Part shown: one piece after another, positions 32,036-42,917 of the stretch
Layout: the number at the start of each line of letters is the position of its first letter
Position numbering within the stretch: position 1 is the first letter of the stretch
The notes under the pieces: generated by a model
What the model saw: the letters and a program-made list of their open reading frames with translations, nothing else
The model's database searches: none
What the model was told of the DNA's origin: nothing
Program-made: the position numbers and the translations under genes
Source: Actinomycetota bacterium
GTDB taxonomy: Bacteria > Actinomycetota > AC-67
Assembly: GCA_041658565.1 (NCBI GenBank)
Contig: JBAZZY010000001.1
Coordinates: 186,001 to 250,000 of the forward strand
DNA: 64,000 nucleotides
Direction: 5' to 3'

Positions 32036-32242
32036 ATGAGCGAGATCATCTTCCTCGTTGAAGATGCCCCGGAGGGCGGCTTTACAGCCCATGCCTTGGG
32101 ACATGAGATCTTCATGCAGGCGGACAGCTTGGAAGAGCTGAGAGTTGCGGCGAGGGACGCGGTTCGCTGTCACTTCGACGAAGGTGAAACCCCGGCGCTG
32201 ATCCGTCTTCACTTCGTGCGCGACGAGGTCATCTCTGCTTGA
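32036..32242 (+). CDS. HicB-like solitary antitoxin-fold protein
   Basis: 68 aa: FLVEDAPEGGFTAHALGHEI then SLEELRVAARDAVRCHFDEG is the truncated HicB-like fold. No hicA gene follows. It ends the toxin-antitoxin island, 82 bases before acnA. Confidence 0.7.
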   Translation: MSEIIFLVEDAPEGGFTAHALGHEIFMQADSLEELRVAARDAVRCHFDEGETPALIRLHFVRDEVISA

Positions 32243-32323
32243 AGCTCCCGCCGGCGCCCTCGGAATGAGCCGGTGGGGCGCGCGCGGTAGGCTTCAGGCG
32301 CCATTTACGAGGAGGCTTTTTTC

Positions 32324-34971
<2,648 letters not shown>

Positions 34972-34975
<4 letters not shown>

Positions 34976-35538
34976 CGATAGAGATCACCTCGCTGTCGGT
35001 CGGGGCGTTCGACAACAACGTCTACATCCTGGCCTCGGACGGCGAAGCGTTGATCGTGGACGGGGCCGACGAGGTCGATCGGATTCTGGCGGCGGCCGAA
35101 GGCCTGCGCGTGGTCGGGATCGTGCAAACGCACGGCCACTTCGACCACGTGCAGGCCCTGCCGTCGCTGGCGGAGCGCCTGGGGGTTCCGGTGTACGCCC
35201 ATCCGGCGGAGGGTTTGCCGGTGGATTCCACCCCGGTGTTGGACGGCGCGGTCTTGCAGGTGGGTTCGGCGTCGGTTTCGGTGATGCATACGCCGGGACA
35301 CACGCCGGGGAGTCTTTGTTTGCTGGTCGGCTCGGACTTGGTGAGCGGCGACACTTTGTTCCCGGGCGGGCCGGGCAACACCGAGGGCGACCCTGAACGG
35401 TTCGCGCAGATCATGGCGGCGTTGGACCGGCTGTTCAAACTGCCGGACGACACTCGAGTCCTGCCCGGCCACGGCCCGGCGACCACCATCGGGGTCGAGC
35501 GGCCGGACCTGGAAACCTGGCGCGCGCGCGGCTGGTAA
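34972..35538 (+). CDS. Metallo-beta-lactamase-fold hydrolase (glyoxalase II-like)
   Basis: 188 aa with the zinc motif THGHFDH (near residue 50), HTPGHTPGS, GDTLF and the final GHG (VLPGHGPATTIG). Closest in form to small hydroxyacylglutathione hydrolase-like enzymes; substrate unknown. Translationally coupled to acnA. Confidence 0.9.
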
Positions 35539-35569
35539 CGCCCGTTCCGAATTGCCCCGACCCGAGTGC

Positions 35570-35627
35570 TTGCGCTAGTTACATACTGCGAGTATGTTTC
35601 TAGTAACTCTTCGTATGTTCCGCATAC
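35570..35627 (+). promoter_or_regulatory. Promoter with two palindromes upstream of the anchored-protein cluster
   Basis: TTGCGC (35570-35575), 17-base spacer and TATGTT (35593-35598) form a plausible promoter. The palindrome ACATACT-GCG-AGTATGT (35581-35597) overlaps it and a second one GTATG-TTCCG-CATAC lies at 35613-35627. They are candidate sites for the TetR regulator encoded two genes downstream. The remaining bases to 35793 show no gene. Confidence 0.6.
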
Positions 35628-35793
35628 CAAGAGTACGGCAACATCGCAGAGACAACGCAATGCGACAACGCAATACGGCGCGCGACCCTCAGGGCGACAC
35701 CACTCACTACGCCCTTCGGCCACCCCGGTGCGGATCCCCGCCCGAGGCGGCGCCTGAGGGGCGCGCGCCCTCTGCATTGGAGGCTTCCGACCC

Positions 35794-36699
35794 ATGACTC
35801 GCAAAATCCTCACCGCCCTGCTCGCCTTCATGATCCTTGTGACCGGCAGCTTCGGCAGCTACGCCTGGTGGTCTCGGCGCACACCGCCGAGCTTCGCGCA
35901 GGGCGGCGCGTTTGGAATGGCTCCCTCTCCCGCCTCTTCCTCTCTCGCGCCGTCCCGCTCGCAGCCCGCTTCGACCAAGACCGCTTCGTCGAAGAGAAAC
36001 GCAGCGCGCGCGTCGGCGTCGCCGTCGGCGCGCGCGCGCACCACGTCGCCCGGCACCAGAACCGGCGCGCGCCGATCGACCCCTGCTCCTCCCCCCTCCG
36101 GCACCGCTAACCCTCCGGCAACCGGCAGATACACCTACGCCGGCCACGGCAGCGAACGCATCGAAATGGACGGCGGAAGCTCGCCGTGCTCCTGGGACAT
36201 CAAGGACGTCTCGGCGGTCGTAAAGAAGGACTCCGGGAAATGGGTCTACGACTGGACCTACTCCGAGGAACACGTCGAGCGCATGATTCTGGACATCCGC
36301 ACCGACGGCGTCTACTTGCTGTACACCGGCGCGTCGGTCATTTGTGCCGTTCGCAACAACGTTGAGGACAACTACACGCCGCCGACGCGCCGCATCGCCC
36401 TGCCGCTGAAGGTCGGTAACTCCTGGACGTCGGTTTCGGAAACTTCGAGCCGCACTTCCAGCCTGAAGGGCAAGGTTCTCGCGAAGGAGACGGTCAAAGT
36501 CCCGGCTGGTTCATTCGAGGTCTACAAAGTGCAGGTCGACCTCACCTTGTCCGGCGGGCAGTCGGGCACCTACAGCATCACCGAGTGGTACTCGGCCGCG
36601 CTCGGCATGCCGGTGAAGCAGGCCGTAAAGGCCGACATCGCCCAGGACGGCACGCATTTCAGGTCCGACTACGGCTTTGACCTGACCGACCTGCCGTAG
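35794..36699 (+). CDS. Membrane-anchored protein of unknown function, paralog 1
   Basis: 301 aa. An N-terminal membrane segment (ILTALLAFMILVTGSFGSYA) is followed by WWSRRTPPSFAQGGAFG, a Ser/Ala/Thr/Pro linker (residues 45-110) and a roughly 190-aa beta-rich extracytoplasmic domain with two conserved cysteines (SPCSWDIKDVS and VICAV), then LPLKVGNSWTSVS, VPAGSFEVYKVQV and GMPVKQAVKADI. The VPAGxF strand recalls DUF3108-like proteins, but no family is assigned. First of three paralogs in the cluster. Confidence 0.78.
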   Translation: MTRKILTALLAFMILVTGSFGSYAWWSRRTPPSFAQGGAFGMAPSPASSSLAPSRSQPASTKTASSKRNAARASASPSARARTTSPGTRTGARRSTPAPPPSGTANPPATGRYTYAGHGSERIEMDGGSSPCSWDIKDVSAVVKKDSGKWVYDWTYSEEHVERMILDIRTDGVYLLYTGASVICAVRNNVEDNYTPPTRRIALPLKVGNSWTSVSETSSRTSSLKGKVLAKETVKVPAGSFEVYKVQVDLTLSGGQSGTYSITEWYSAALGMPVKQAVKADIAQDGTHFRSDYGFDLTDLP

Positions 36700-36725
36700 G
36701 CTATAAGCCCCGCGCGGAGGCCCGG

Positions 36726-37319
36726 ATGGCAAAACGAAACCCTGCAGCACGAGACACCAAGGAACGCATCCTCGATGCCGCGCTGGAAGTCTTCGGCGAG
36801 CACGGCTACCGCGCGGCATCGATCGACGAGATCGCGGCGCGCGCCGGCGCGACCAAGGGCGCGATCTACTACTACTTCACCGACAAGGACGACCTGGCGC
36901 GGGACTTGCGCAAGCTTTTGTGGAACCGCCTTCGCGATGAAGCCGTTGCAGCGTCGGATCCCGACGGCGACGTGGTCACCAACCTCACTCACACGTTCGG
37001 CGCTTACCTGACGGCGCTGCAGCGACTCGGCGCCGCGCGCTTCTTCCTTCGCGACTCGTGGGCGCTGACCGCTTCGGAAGCCAAGCGCGACGAGCTTGAG
37101 AGCCAGTTTCCCTTGCTTCGCGCGTTCCTTGAAGAAGGCATCCGCAGGGGCGAGTTGCTGCCGCTGGACGTCGACGCGATGGCGCGCGCGCTGGTCGGCG
37201 CTTTCTCCGAAGCGACGCTGCACATCCTGACGACCGGGGAATCGGGCCCGACAACCGAAGTCGTCGAACACATCGTTCGCTCGCTGGCCGCCGCGCCGCG
37301 GAAGGCTTCCAAGCGATGA
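36726..37319 (+). CDS. TetR-family transcriptional regulator
   Basis: 197 aa. N-terminal HTH (RILDAALEVFGEHGYRAASI then DEIAARAGATKGAIYYYF) and a helical ligand-binding C-terminus with a TetR_C-type pattern. It lies 26 bases after paralog 1 and overlaps the start of paralog 2 (ATGA). It probably controls the cluster through the palindromes at 35.58 or 38.98 kb. Confidence 0.9.
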   Translation: MAKRNPAARDTKERILDAALEVFGEHGYRAASIDEIAARAGATKGAIYYYFTDKDDLARDLRKLLWNRLRDEAVAASDPDGDVVTNLTHTFGAYLTALQRLGAARFFLRDSWALTASEAKRDELESQFPLLRAFLEEGIRRGELLPLDVDAMARALVGAFSEATLHILTTGESGPTTEVVEHIVRSLAAAPRKASKR

Positions 37320-38188
37320 TGCGAAGGATCCTCGTCGGCCTGCTCGCGTTTTGCATCTTGCTCGTCGGCAGTTACGCAAGTTACTCGTGGTGGACGCGGC
37401 GCAACCCGGTTTCGTTTGGGAAGGGTCCCGCATTCGGAGCCGTGCAGTCTGCATCCGCGTCGCCGACTTCGTCGGGAGCAACCCTTGCGACGAGCGCGAC
37501 GCCCACCCCGGCGGCCTCGGGCTCAACGCCGACAAATGCCCCCACCAAGGGTCCGACGGCCTCGCAGAAGCCGGTCACGTCCGACGGGGTGACGGTGCGA
37601 GGTCCGGCGAACGGCGCCTATACCTTCGACGGTTCGGGAACCGAGCGCGTGCAAATGAGCGGAGCCTCTCCGTGCAGTTGGCAAGTCAAAGACGTTTCGC
37701 TCGTCGTCAACGACGACGGGAACACAAAGGTCTTCGACTGGACTATTTCGAGCCAGCACCAGGAACGCCTGATGATCCAATACCGGCCGGCGGGGATGTT
37801 CACGGCCTTCGCGGGCGCTGCCGTCACGTGCCTTGGGGTGCGCCAGACCAACGAGGACGACTACAGCCCTCCGATCCGGCGCGTCGCGTTTCCGCTAAAG
37901 GTCGGCACGAAGTGGACGTCGACCTCTAAGACAAAGAGCCGGACCGAGAAGATTCGCGGGACGATCCTCGCCCGCGAGACGCTGACCCTGCCTGCCGGGA
38001 AGTTCGACACGTTCAAGGTGCAGGTCCGCGGAACGCTCTCGGGCGGACAGGAGGGCACGTACGTCAGCACCATGTGGATCTCGCCGGAATTGGGGCTTCA
38101 GGTAAAGCAGACCGCCGACGTGGACGTCCGGCAGGGCAGCACGAGCTTCACCTCCAAGGTGCAATTCCTGTTGCGCTCACACCCATGA
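37316..38188 (+). CDS. Membrane-anchored protein of unknown function, paralog 2
   Basis: 290 aa with the same plan as paralog 1: membrane segment (ILVGLLAFCILLVGSYASYS), WWTRRNPVSFGKGPAFG, Ser/Thr/Pro linker, and a domain with ASPCSWQVKDVS, VTCLGV, FPLKVGTKWTSTS, LPAGKFDTFKVQV and GLQVKQTADVDV. It overlaps TetR at its start and the methyltransferase at its end, so the three are one transcription unit. Confidence 0.78.
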   Translation: MMRRILVGLLAFCILLVGSYASYSWWTRRNPVSFGKGPAFGAVQSASASPTSSGATLATSATPTPAASGSTPTNAPTKGPTASQKPVTSDGVTVRGPANGAYTFDGSGTERVQMSGASPCSWQVKDVSLVVNDDGNTKVFDWTISSQHQERLMIQYRPAGMFTAFAGAAVTCLGVRQTNEDDYSPPIRRVAFPLKVGTKWTSTSKTKSRTEKIRGTILARETLTLPAGKFDTFKVQVRGTLSGGQEGTYVSTMWISPELGLQVKQTADVDVRQGSTSFTSKVQFLLRSHP

Positions 38189-38976
38189 CCGGCGCCGCCG
38201 GGCAGTGGTCGGGCGGGCTGTCCGAGTGGGCGATCCCACCGGCGATCTTGACGGCCGCACCGCAATCCCCTTACGAATTCGCCGTTGAGGACTTCGCCGG
38301 ATTCGCGCGCGCCGAGGCTTCCGACACGCCGTCTCGCCGGCGCGCGCTGGAGGCGCTGCCTGAGGGCGGCACCGTCGTAGACGTCGGATGCGGCGCTGGT
38401 GCCGCGAGCATTTCGCTGGCTCCGCGCGCGGCGCGCGTCGTCGGGATCGACGAGAGCCCGGGAATGCTCGAGGCCTTCGAACGCATCGCCGCGAACGCCG
38501 GGCTGCAAAGCGAGGCGATCCTCGGCCGGTGGCCGGACGTCGCGCCTTGGGTGGCGCCGGCCGACGTGGTGGTGTGCCACCACGTGCTGTTCAACGTGGC
38601 CGATTTGGAACCCTTCGCGCGCGCGCTCTTCGAGCGCGCGCGGTCCCGCGTGGTGATCGAGATGACCGAGCGGCATCCCCTGGCGTGGACGGCCCCATAC
38701 TGGCGCGCGCTGCACGGGCTCGACCGCCCGTGGGGACCGACCGCGGACGACGCGATCGCGGTCTTGATAGAGGCTGGATTCACGGTCAACGTCGAGCGTT
38801 GGGAAGCCCCCTTCCGCCTTGCCGACGCAGGGCTCGACGCCTTGGTGGCGACCGTGCGGCGACGACTGTGTCTTTCCCCGGCGCGCGACGAAGAGGTGCG
38901 CGCAGCGATTCTCGAAACCCCACCGCCCGAAACTCGATCCGTCGCCACGATCTGGTGGGAAAGCGTTTTGCGGTAG
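38185..38976 (+). CDS. SAM-dependent class I methyltransferase
   Basis: 263 aa from the ATG overlapping the stop of paralog 2. Motif I is VVDVGCGAGAASISLA; the acidic end of strand 2 is VGIDESPGM; motif IV region ADVVVCHHVLFNV. Substrate unknown. Position between two paralogs suggests action in the same process, which is inference. Confidence 0.85.
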   Translation: MTGAAGQWSGGLSEWAIPPAILTAAPQSPYEFAVEDFAGFARAEASDTPSRRRALEALPEGGTVVDVGCGAGAASISLAPRAARVVGIDESPGMLEAFERIAANAGLQSEAILGRWPDVAPWVAPADVVVCHHVLFNVADLEPFARALFERARSRVVIEMTERHPLAWTAPYWRALHGLDRPWGPTADDAIAVLIEAGFTVNVERWEAPFRLADAGLDALVATVRRRLCLSPARDEEVRAAILETPPPETRSVATIWWESVLR

Positions 38977-39002
38977 GTCCCCCCGCTAACTACTGTTAGC
39001 GG
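38968..39002 (+). promoter_or_regulatory. Promoter with palindromic operator of paralog 3
   Basis: TTGCGG (38968-38973), 17-base spacer and TACTGT (38991-38996). A perfect 8-bp inverted repeat CCGCTAAC-TACT-GTTAGCGG (38983-39002) has the -10 as its centre, 8 bases before the ATG of paralog 3. It could also be read as a short hairpin. Confidence 0.55.
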
Positions 39003-39010
39003 ACGAAGTC

Positions 39011-39883
39011 ATGACCAAACGAATCCTTATCGCCATGATGGCGTTCACCGAACTCTTCGTCGCGTGCTACGGCGGCTACGCGCTGTGGACGCGCGCCACG
39101 GAGCCCTCCTTCGCCCAAGGCGGCGCGTTCGGCGTCGTGGACGCCGCCGTCACCCCGACAAGTTCGGCTATCGCGAGCCGCGCGCCCGGTGCTACCCCGG
39201 GTTCGTCCGGATCGAGCGCGCCGCGCGCCTCTGCATCGGCCTCTCCCGCGCGCACTGCCACCCCGACGCGCTCCCCGGTCGCCGGGGGAATGAGCAAACC
39301 GCGCTCCGGGCTGTACTTGTTCGACGGGTCGGGCAGCGAACAAGTCCAGATCGGTGGAGCCTCGCCCTGCGGCTGGGATATCAGCGACGTGAAGATCACC
39401 TATAACAATCGCCCCGAGGGCGTCGTCAAAGACGTCGACGTCGGCGAGCAGCGCCAGGAGCGGGTCATCTCCCAGTACCGCGCGGACGGCATCTACACGT
39501 CGTACCTGGGCGGCGCGGTGACTTGCCTGGGTGTTCGCAAGACCATGGAATCGACCTACGACCCGCCCGCCATGCGCGTGAGACTCCCGCTGAGGGTCGG
39601 CATGAAGTGGAAGAACGAGGCCCACACCTCCGGGCGCGACGAACACTTGAGTGGAGAAGTCCGGCGGAAGACGCGGCTGAGCGTACCGGCCGGAACCTTC
39701 GACACCTACGAGGTCCGCCTAGAGGCGCAGGTGTCGGGCGACCAAAGCGGCCACCAGATCGTGACGATGTTCATCGTTCCAAACCTCGGCATCGCCGTGA
39801 AGCAGATCGAGAACACCGACTTCCGCGAAGGCAATACGCACTTCACTTCGAAGATCTCGATCGAACTCGCTGCGATGCCCTAG
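39011..39883 (+). CDS. Membrane-anchored protein of unknown function, paralog 3
   Basis: 290 aa, same architecture: membrane segment (ILIAMMAFTELFVACYGGYA), LWTRATEPSFAQGGAFG, Ser/Ala/Thr/Pro linker, ASPCGWDISDVK, VTCLGV, LPLRVGMKWKNEA, VPAGTFDTYEVRL and GIAVKQIENTDF. It has its own promoter region and ends 4 bases from the convergent uvrB stop. Confidence 0.78.
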   Translation: MTKRILIAMMAFTELFVACYGGYALWTRATEPSFAQGGAFGVVDAAVTPTSSAIASRAPGATPGSSGSSAPRASASASPARTATPTRSPVAGGMSKPRSGLYLFDGSGSEQVQIGGASPCGWDISDVKITYNNRPEGVVKDVDVGEQRQERVISQYRADGIYTSYLGGAVTCLGVRKTMESTYDPPAMRVRLPLRVGMKWKNEAHTSGRDEHLSGEVRRKTRLSVPAGTFDTYEVRLEAQVSGDQSGHQIVTMFIVPNLGIAVKQIENTDFREGNTHFTSKISIELAAMP

Positions 39884-39887
39884 CGGC

Positions 39888-41894
39888 TCAGCCGACCTCG
39901 CGCAGTTCCCGGCGCAGTTCTTGGATCTCGTCCCGCAAGCGCGCGGCGTACTCGAAACGAAGTTCGCGCGCGGCCTCGTTCATTTCTTCCTCCAGCGCTT
40001 GGATGAGCCGCGGCAACTCCTCCGAAGGCAACCCGGTCAGATCGCGCGCAGCGCCTTTGCGTTTCTTAGTCGGATACGGCGCGCTCGGCTCGGACACGAG
40101 CCCCGCCGCCAGCAAGATATCCGAGACCTTCTTGCGAATGCTCGCCGGCTCGATGCCGTGTTCGCGGTTGTACTCGACCTGCCGCATGCGGCGACGCCCG
40201 GTCTCGTTGATGGCGCGGCGCATCGAATCGGTGACCTCGTCCGCGTACATCACGACCTGCCCGCTGACGTTGCGAGCCGCGCGCCCGATCGTCTGCACGA
40301 GCGACGTCTCTGAACGAAGGAACCCCTCTTTGTCGGCGTCCAGAATCGCCACGAGCGATACCTCGGGCAAGTCCAACCCTTCACGTAACAAGTTGATCCC
40401 GATGAGGCAGTCGTACTCCCCAAGCCGAAGATCGCGCAACAACTCGATTCGCTGAATCGTGTCGGTTTCCGAGTGCATGTAGCGCACGCGCAATCCCGAC
40501 TCGACCAGGTACTCGGTAAGGTCCTCGGCCATCTTCTTAGTCAAAGTCGTCACGAGAGTGCGCTCGCTGCGTTCGGCGCGCGCGCGCACCTCCTCGATAA
40601 GGTCGTCCACCTGTCCCTTCGTCGGACGCACGATGACCTCGGGATCGATCAAGCCGGTCGGGCGCACCACTTGTTCAACGATTTGCTTCGATACGCGCAA
40701 CTCGTAGGCCGCCGGCGTCGCCGATGAGAACACGACCTGTCCGACCTTGCCGAGCCACTCGTCGAAACGCAGCGGGCGGTTGTCCATCGCCGAGGGCAAC
40801 CGGAAGCCGTGCTCGACGAGCGTTTCCTTGCGACTCTTGTCTCCGGCGTACATCGCGTTGAGTTGTGGCACGCCGACGTGAGACTCGTCTACGACGCACA
40901 AGAAGTCCTTCGGGAAATAGTCGATCAGCGTGTATGGGGCCTCGCCGGGCGCGCGCCCGTCGATATGGCGCGAGTAGTTCTCGATACCGGAGCAGAACCC
41001 CATCTCGCGCATCATCTCGAGATCGAACGCCGTGCGCATGCGAAGCCGCTGCGCCTCCAGCAGTTTGTTCTGCTTCTCAAACAGAGCCAACTGCCCGGCC
41101 AGCTCTTCCTCGATCGAGGCGGTAGCGCGCTGCATCCGCTCGGAACTCGCGGCGTAGTGCGAAGCCGCGTAGATCGTCATGTCGCGCACCTCGCCGACGA
41201 CCTCGCCCGTCAACGAGTCCAACGTCAGCATCCGCTCAACCGTGTCGCCGAACATCTCTACGCGCAGCACGGTTTCTTCGTAAGCGGGATGGATCTCGAC
41301 GGTGTCGCCTCGCACCCGGAACGTCCCGCGCGTCAGCGAGAAGTCGTTACGTTGGTACTGCATGTCCACCAACTGCTTCTTGATGAACTCCAACGGCGTC
41401 TCTTTTCCTGCTGCCAGGCGCAGGATCTGGCGCTGATACTCTTCCGGCGAGCCGAGTCCGTAAATGCACGAAACGCTGGCGACGATCAGGACGTCGCGGC
41501 GCTGCAGCAGAGCAGAGGTTGCGGCGTGGCGCAGCCGATCGATCTCGTCGTTTACCGAGGAGTCCTTCTCGATGAACGTGTCGGTCTGGGGAACGTAGGC
41601 CTCGGGCTGGTAGTAGTCGTAGTAGCTGACGAAGTACTCCACCGCGGCGTCGGGGAAGAATTCGCGGAACTCGTTGGCGAGCTGCGCGGCCAGAGACTTG
41701 TTCGGCGAGATGACCAGCGTCGGTTTCTGAATGGCTTCGACCAGCCATGCGATGGTGGCGGTCTTGCCCGACCCGGTCACCCCCAGCAGCGTCTGGAAGT
41801 CGTCCCCCCGGCGAATCCCCTCGGCCAGCGCCGCGATCGCCGCCGGTTGGTCGCCGGCCGGTTGGAAATCAGAGACGACCTTGAAAGGAGGCAT
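39888..41894 (-). CDS. uvrB: UvrABC excinuclease subunit B
   Basis: 668 aa. Walker A GVTGSGKT (residues 38-45), the beta-hairpin region YYDYYQPEAYVPQTDTFIEK, helicase motifs (DESHVGVPQ, QTIGRAARN) and the C-terminal UVR domain (LIQALEEEMNEAARELRFEY). Damage verification in nucleotide excision repair. Follows DUF2203 and coaE on the minus strand, in the ancestral coaE-uvrB order. Confidence 0.98.
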   Translation of the reverse strand: MPPFKVVSDFQPAGDQPAAIAALAEGIRRGDDFQTLLGVTGSGKTATIAWLVEAIQKPTLVISPNKSLAAQLANEFREFFPDAAVEYFVSYYDYYQPEAYVPQTDTFIEKDSSVNDEIDRLRHAATSALLQRRDVLIVASVSCIYGLGSPEEYQRQILRLAAGKETPLEFIKKQLVDMQYQRNDFSLTRGTFRVRGDTVEIHPAYEETVLRVEMFGDTVERMLTLDSLTGEVVGEVRDMTIYAASHYAASSERMQRATASIEEELAGQLALFEKQNKLLEAQRLRMRTAFDLEMMREMGFCSGIENYSRHIDGRAPGEAPYTLIDYFPKDFLCVVDESHVGVPQLNAMYAGDKSRKETLVEHGFRLPSAMDNRPLRFDEWLGKVGQVVFSSATPAAYELRVSKQIVEQVVRPTGLIDPEVIVRPTKGQVDDLIEEVRARAERSERTLVTTLTKKMAEDLTEYLVESGLRVRYMHSETDTIQRIELLRDLRLGEYDCLIGINLLREGLDLPEVSLVAILDADKEGFLRSETSLVQTIGRAARNVSGQVVMYADEVTDSMRRAINETGRRRMRQVEYNREHGIEPASIRKKVSDILLAAGLVSEPSAPYPTKKRKGAARDLTGLPSEELPRLIQALEEEMNEAARELRFEYAARLRDEIQELRRELREVG

Positions 41895-41926
41895 CGAGCC
41901 TCATGGTATCGCCCCCGCCGACACTC

Positions 41927-42307
41927 CTACAGCGGTTGCCGGCTGTCGAAGCCGGTATCAGTGGGATGCCACCATCCGATGCGGTCTTCGCCGAGGCGCC
42001 AGCACAGGAAGACTTCTTTGCCGTCGCGAAGCGCCGGGAAATCCGCGAGACCGGATTCCGGATCCCGCACGATCACGCCCATCTGCTCTACGGTCTCGCC
42101 GATCTTCGCTGCCTGGCTCGCCGCCGCGAGGAATTCGCGGTGCACCGTTCCGCCCCCGTTGGTCACCACCGACGTCAGCACGTCTTCCTGGCGATCTTCC
42201 ATGAGCCGCTGCGCGGAACGCAGCGACTCGATCAGCGGAGCGAGGCTCGCCAGCAAGTCATTGGCCTCGTCCACGGTGAAGTGACGGACCGGTTCGGTTT
42301 GGCTCAC
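41927..42307 (-). CDS. DUF2203 family protein
   Basis: 126 aa from the GTG sharing GTGA with the coaE stop. RHFTVDEANDLLASLAPLIE at the start and CWRLGEDRIGWWHPTDTGFD at the end are DUF2203 landmarks. Function unknown. It lies between coaE and uvrB in one operon. Confidence 0.87.
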   Translation of the reverse strand: MSQTEPVRHFTVDEANDLLASLAPLIESLRSAQRLMEDRQEDVLTSVVTNGGGTVHREFLAAASQAAKIGETVEQMGVIVRDPESGLADFPALRDGKEVFLCWRLGEDRIGWWHPTDTGFDSRQPL

Positions 42308-42912
42308 GCCGTGCGCCCCGCATCCGTCACCAGGCGCTCCCACAACGCGTCCACCTGCGTCCGCAGTTCCTCCGGCGTGCCATCGTTGCTCAACACGACG
42401 TCGGCGAGCGCGCGCCGTTGCTGTGATGACGCCTGTGCCGCTATGCGCGCGCGCACGTCGCGCGCGCTCATCCCTCGATCGTTCACGACGCGATCGATAC
42501 GCGCGTCCTCGTCCGCCTCCACCACCACTACGCAATCCAGACCCTCTCCCCCACCGATCTCGAGTAGCAGCGGCACGTCGAGCACGACCACGCTGCCGCC
42601 GTCCTTCAGCTCCTCCACCCGCGAGGCGATCACCCGCATCACCTCGGGGTGCACGATCGCGTTCAACTCGTCACGCGCCGCATCGTCCTCGAAGACCCTC
42701 GATGCCAGGCGCGCGCGGTCGAGCGTTCCGTCGGGACGAACGACATCGGGACCGAACCGTTCCACGATCCGGCGAAATGCCGGAGTTCCCGGCTCCACCA
42801 CATCGCGGGCAATGCGGTCGGCATCCACGACGACCGCGCCGTGTGCGGCGAGCATTCCGGAGACCGTGCTCTTCCCGGCCCCGATGCCGCCCGTCAACCC
42901 GACGAGCAGCAC
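42304..42912 (-). CDS. coaE: Dephospho-CoA kinase
   Basis: 202 aa. P-loop GLTGGIGAGKST (residues 5-16), VVDADRIARDV, IVHPEV and VVLDVPLLLEIGG are typical of CoaE, the last enzyme of CoA synthesis. It follows rpsA by 5 bases, the conserved actinobacterial arrangement. Confidence 0.96.
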   Translation of the reverse strand: MLLVGLTGGIGAGKSTVSGMLAAHGAVVVDADRIARDVVEPGTPAFRRIVERFGPDVVRPDGTLDRARLASRVFEDDAARDELNAIVHPEVMRVIASRVEELKDGGSVVVLDVPLLLEIGGGEGLDCVVVVEADEDARIDRVVNDRGMSARDVRARIAAQASSQQRRALADVVLSNDGTPEELRTQVDALWERLVTDAGRTA

Positions 42913-42917
42913 GCCGG

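Noticed and set aside
22000..32300. Prophage or integrative element
   Set aside because: No integrase, structural, portal, relaxase or partition genes and no tRNA with a flanking att duplication; only one IS3 fragment.
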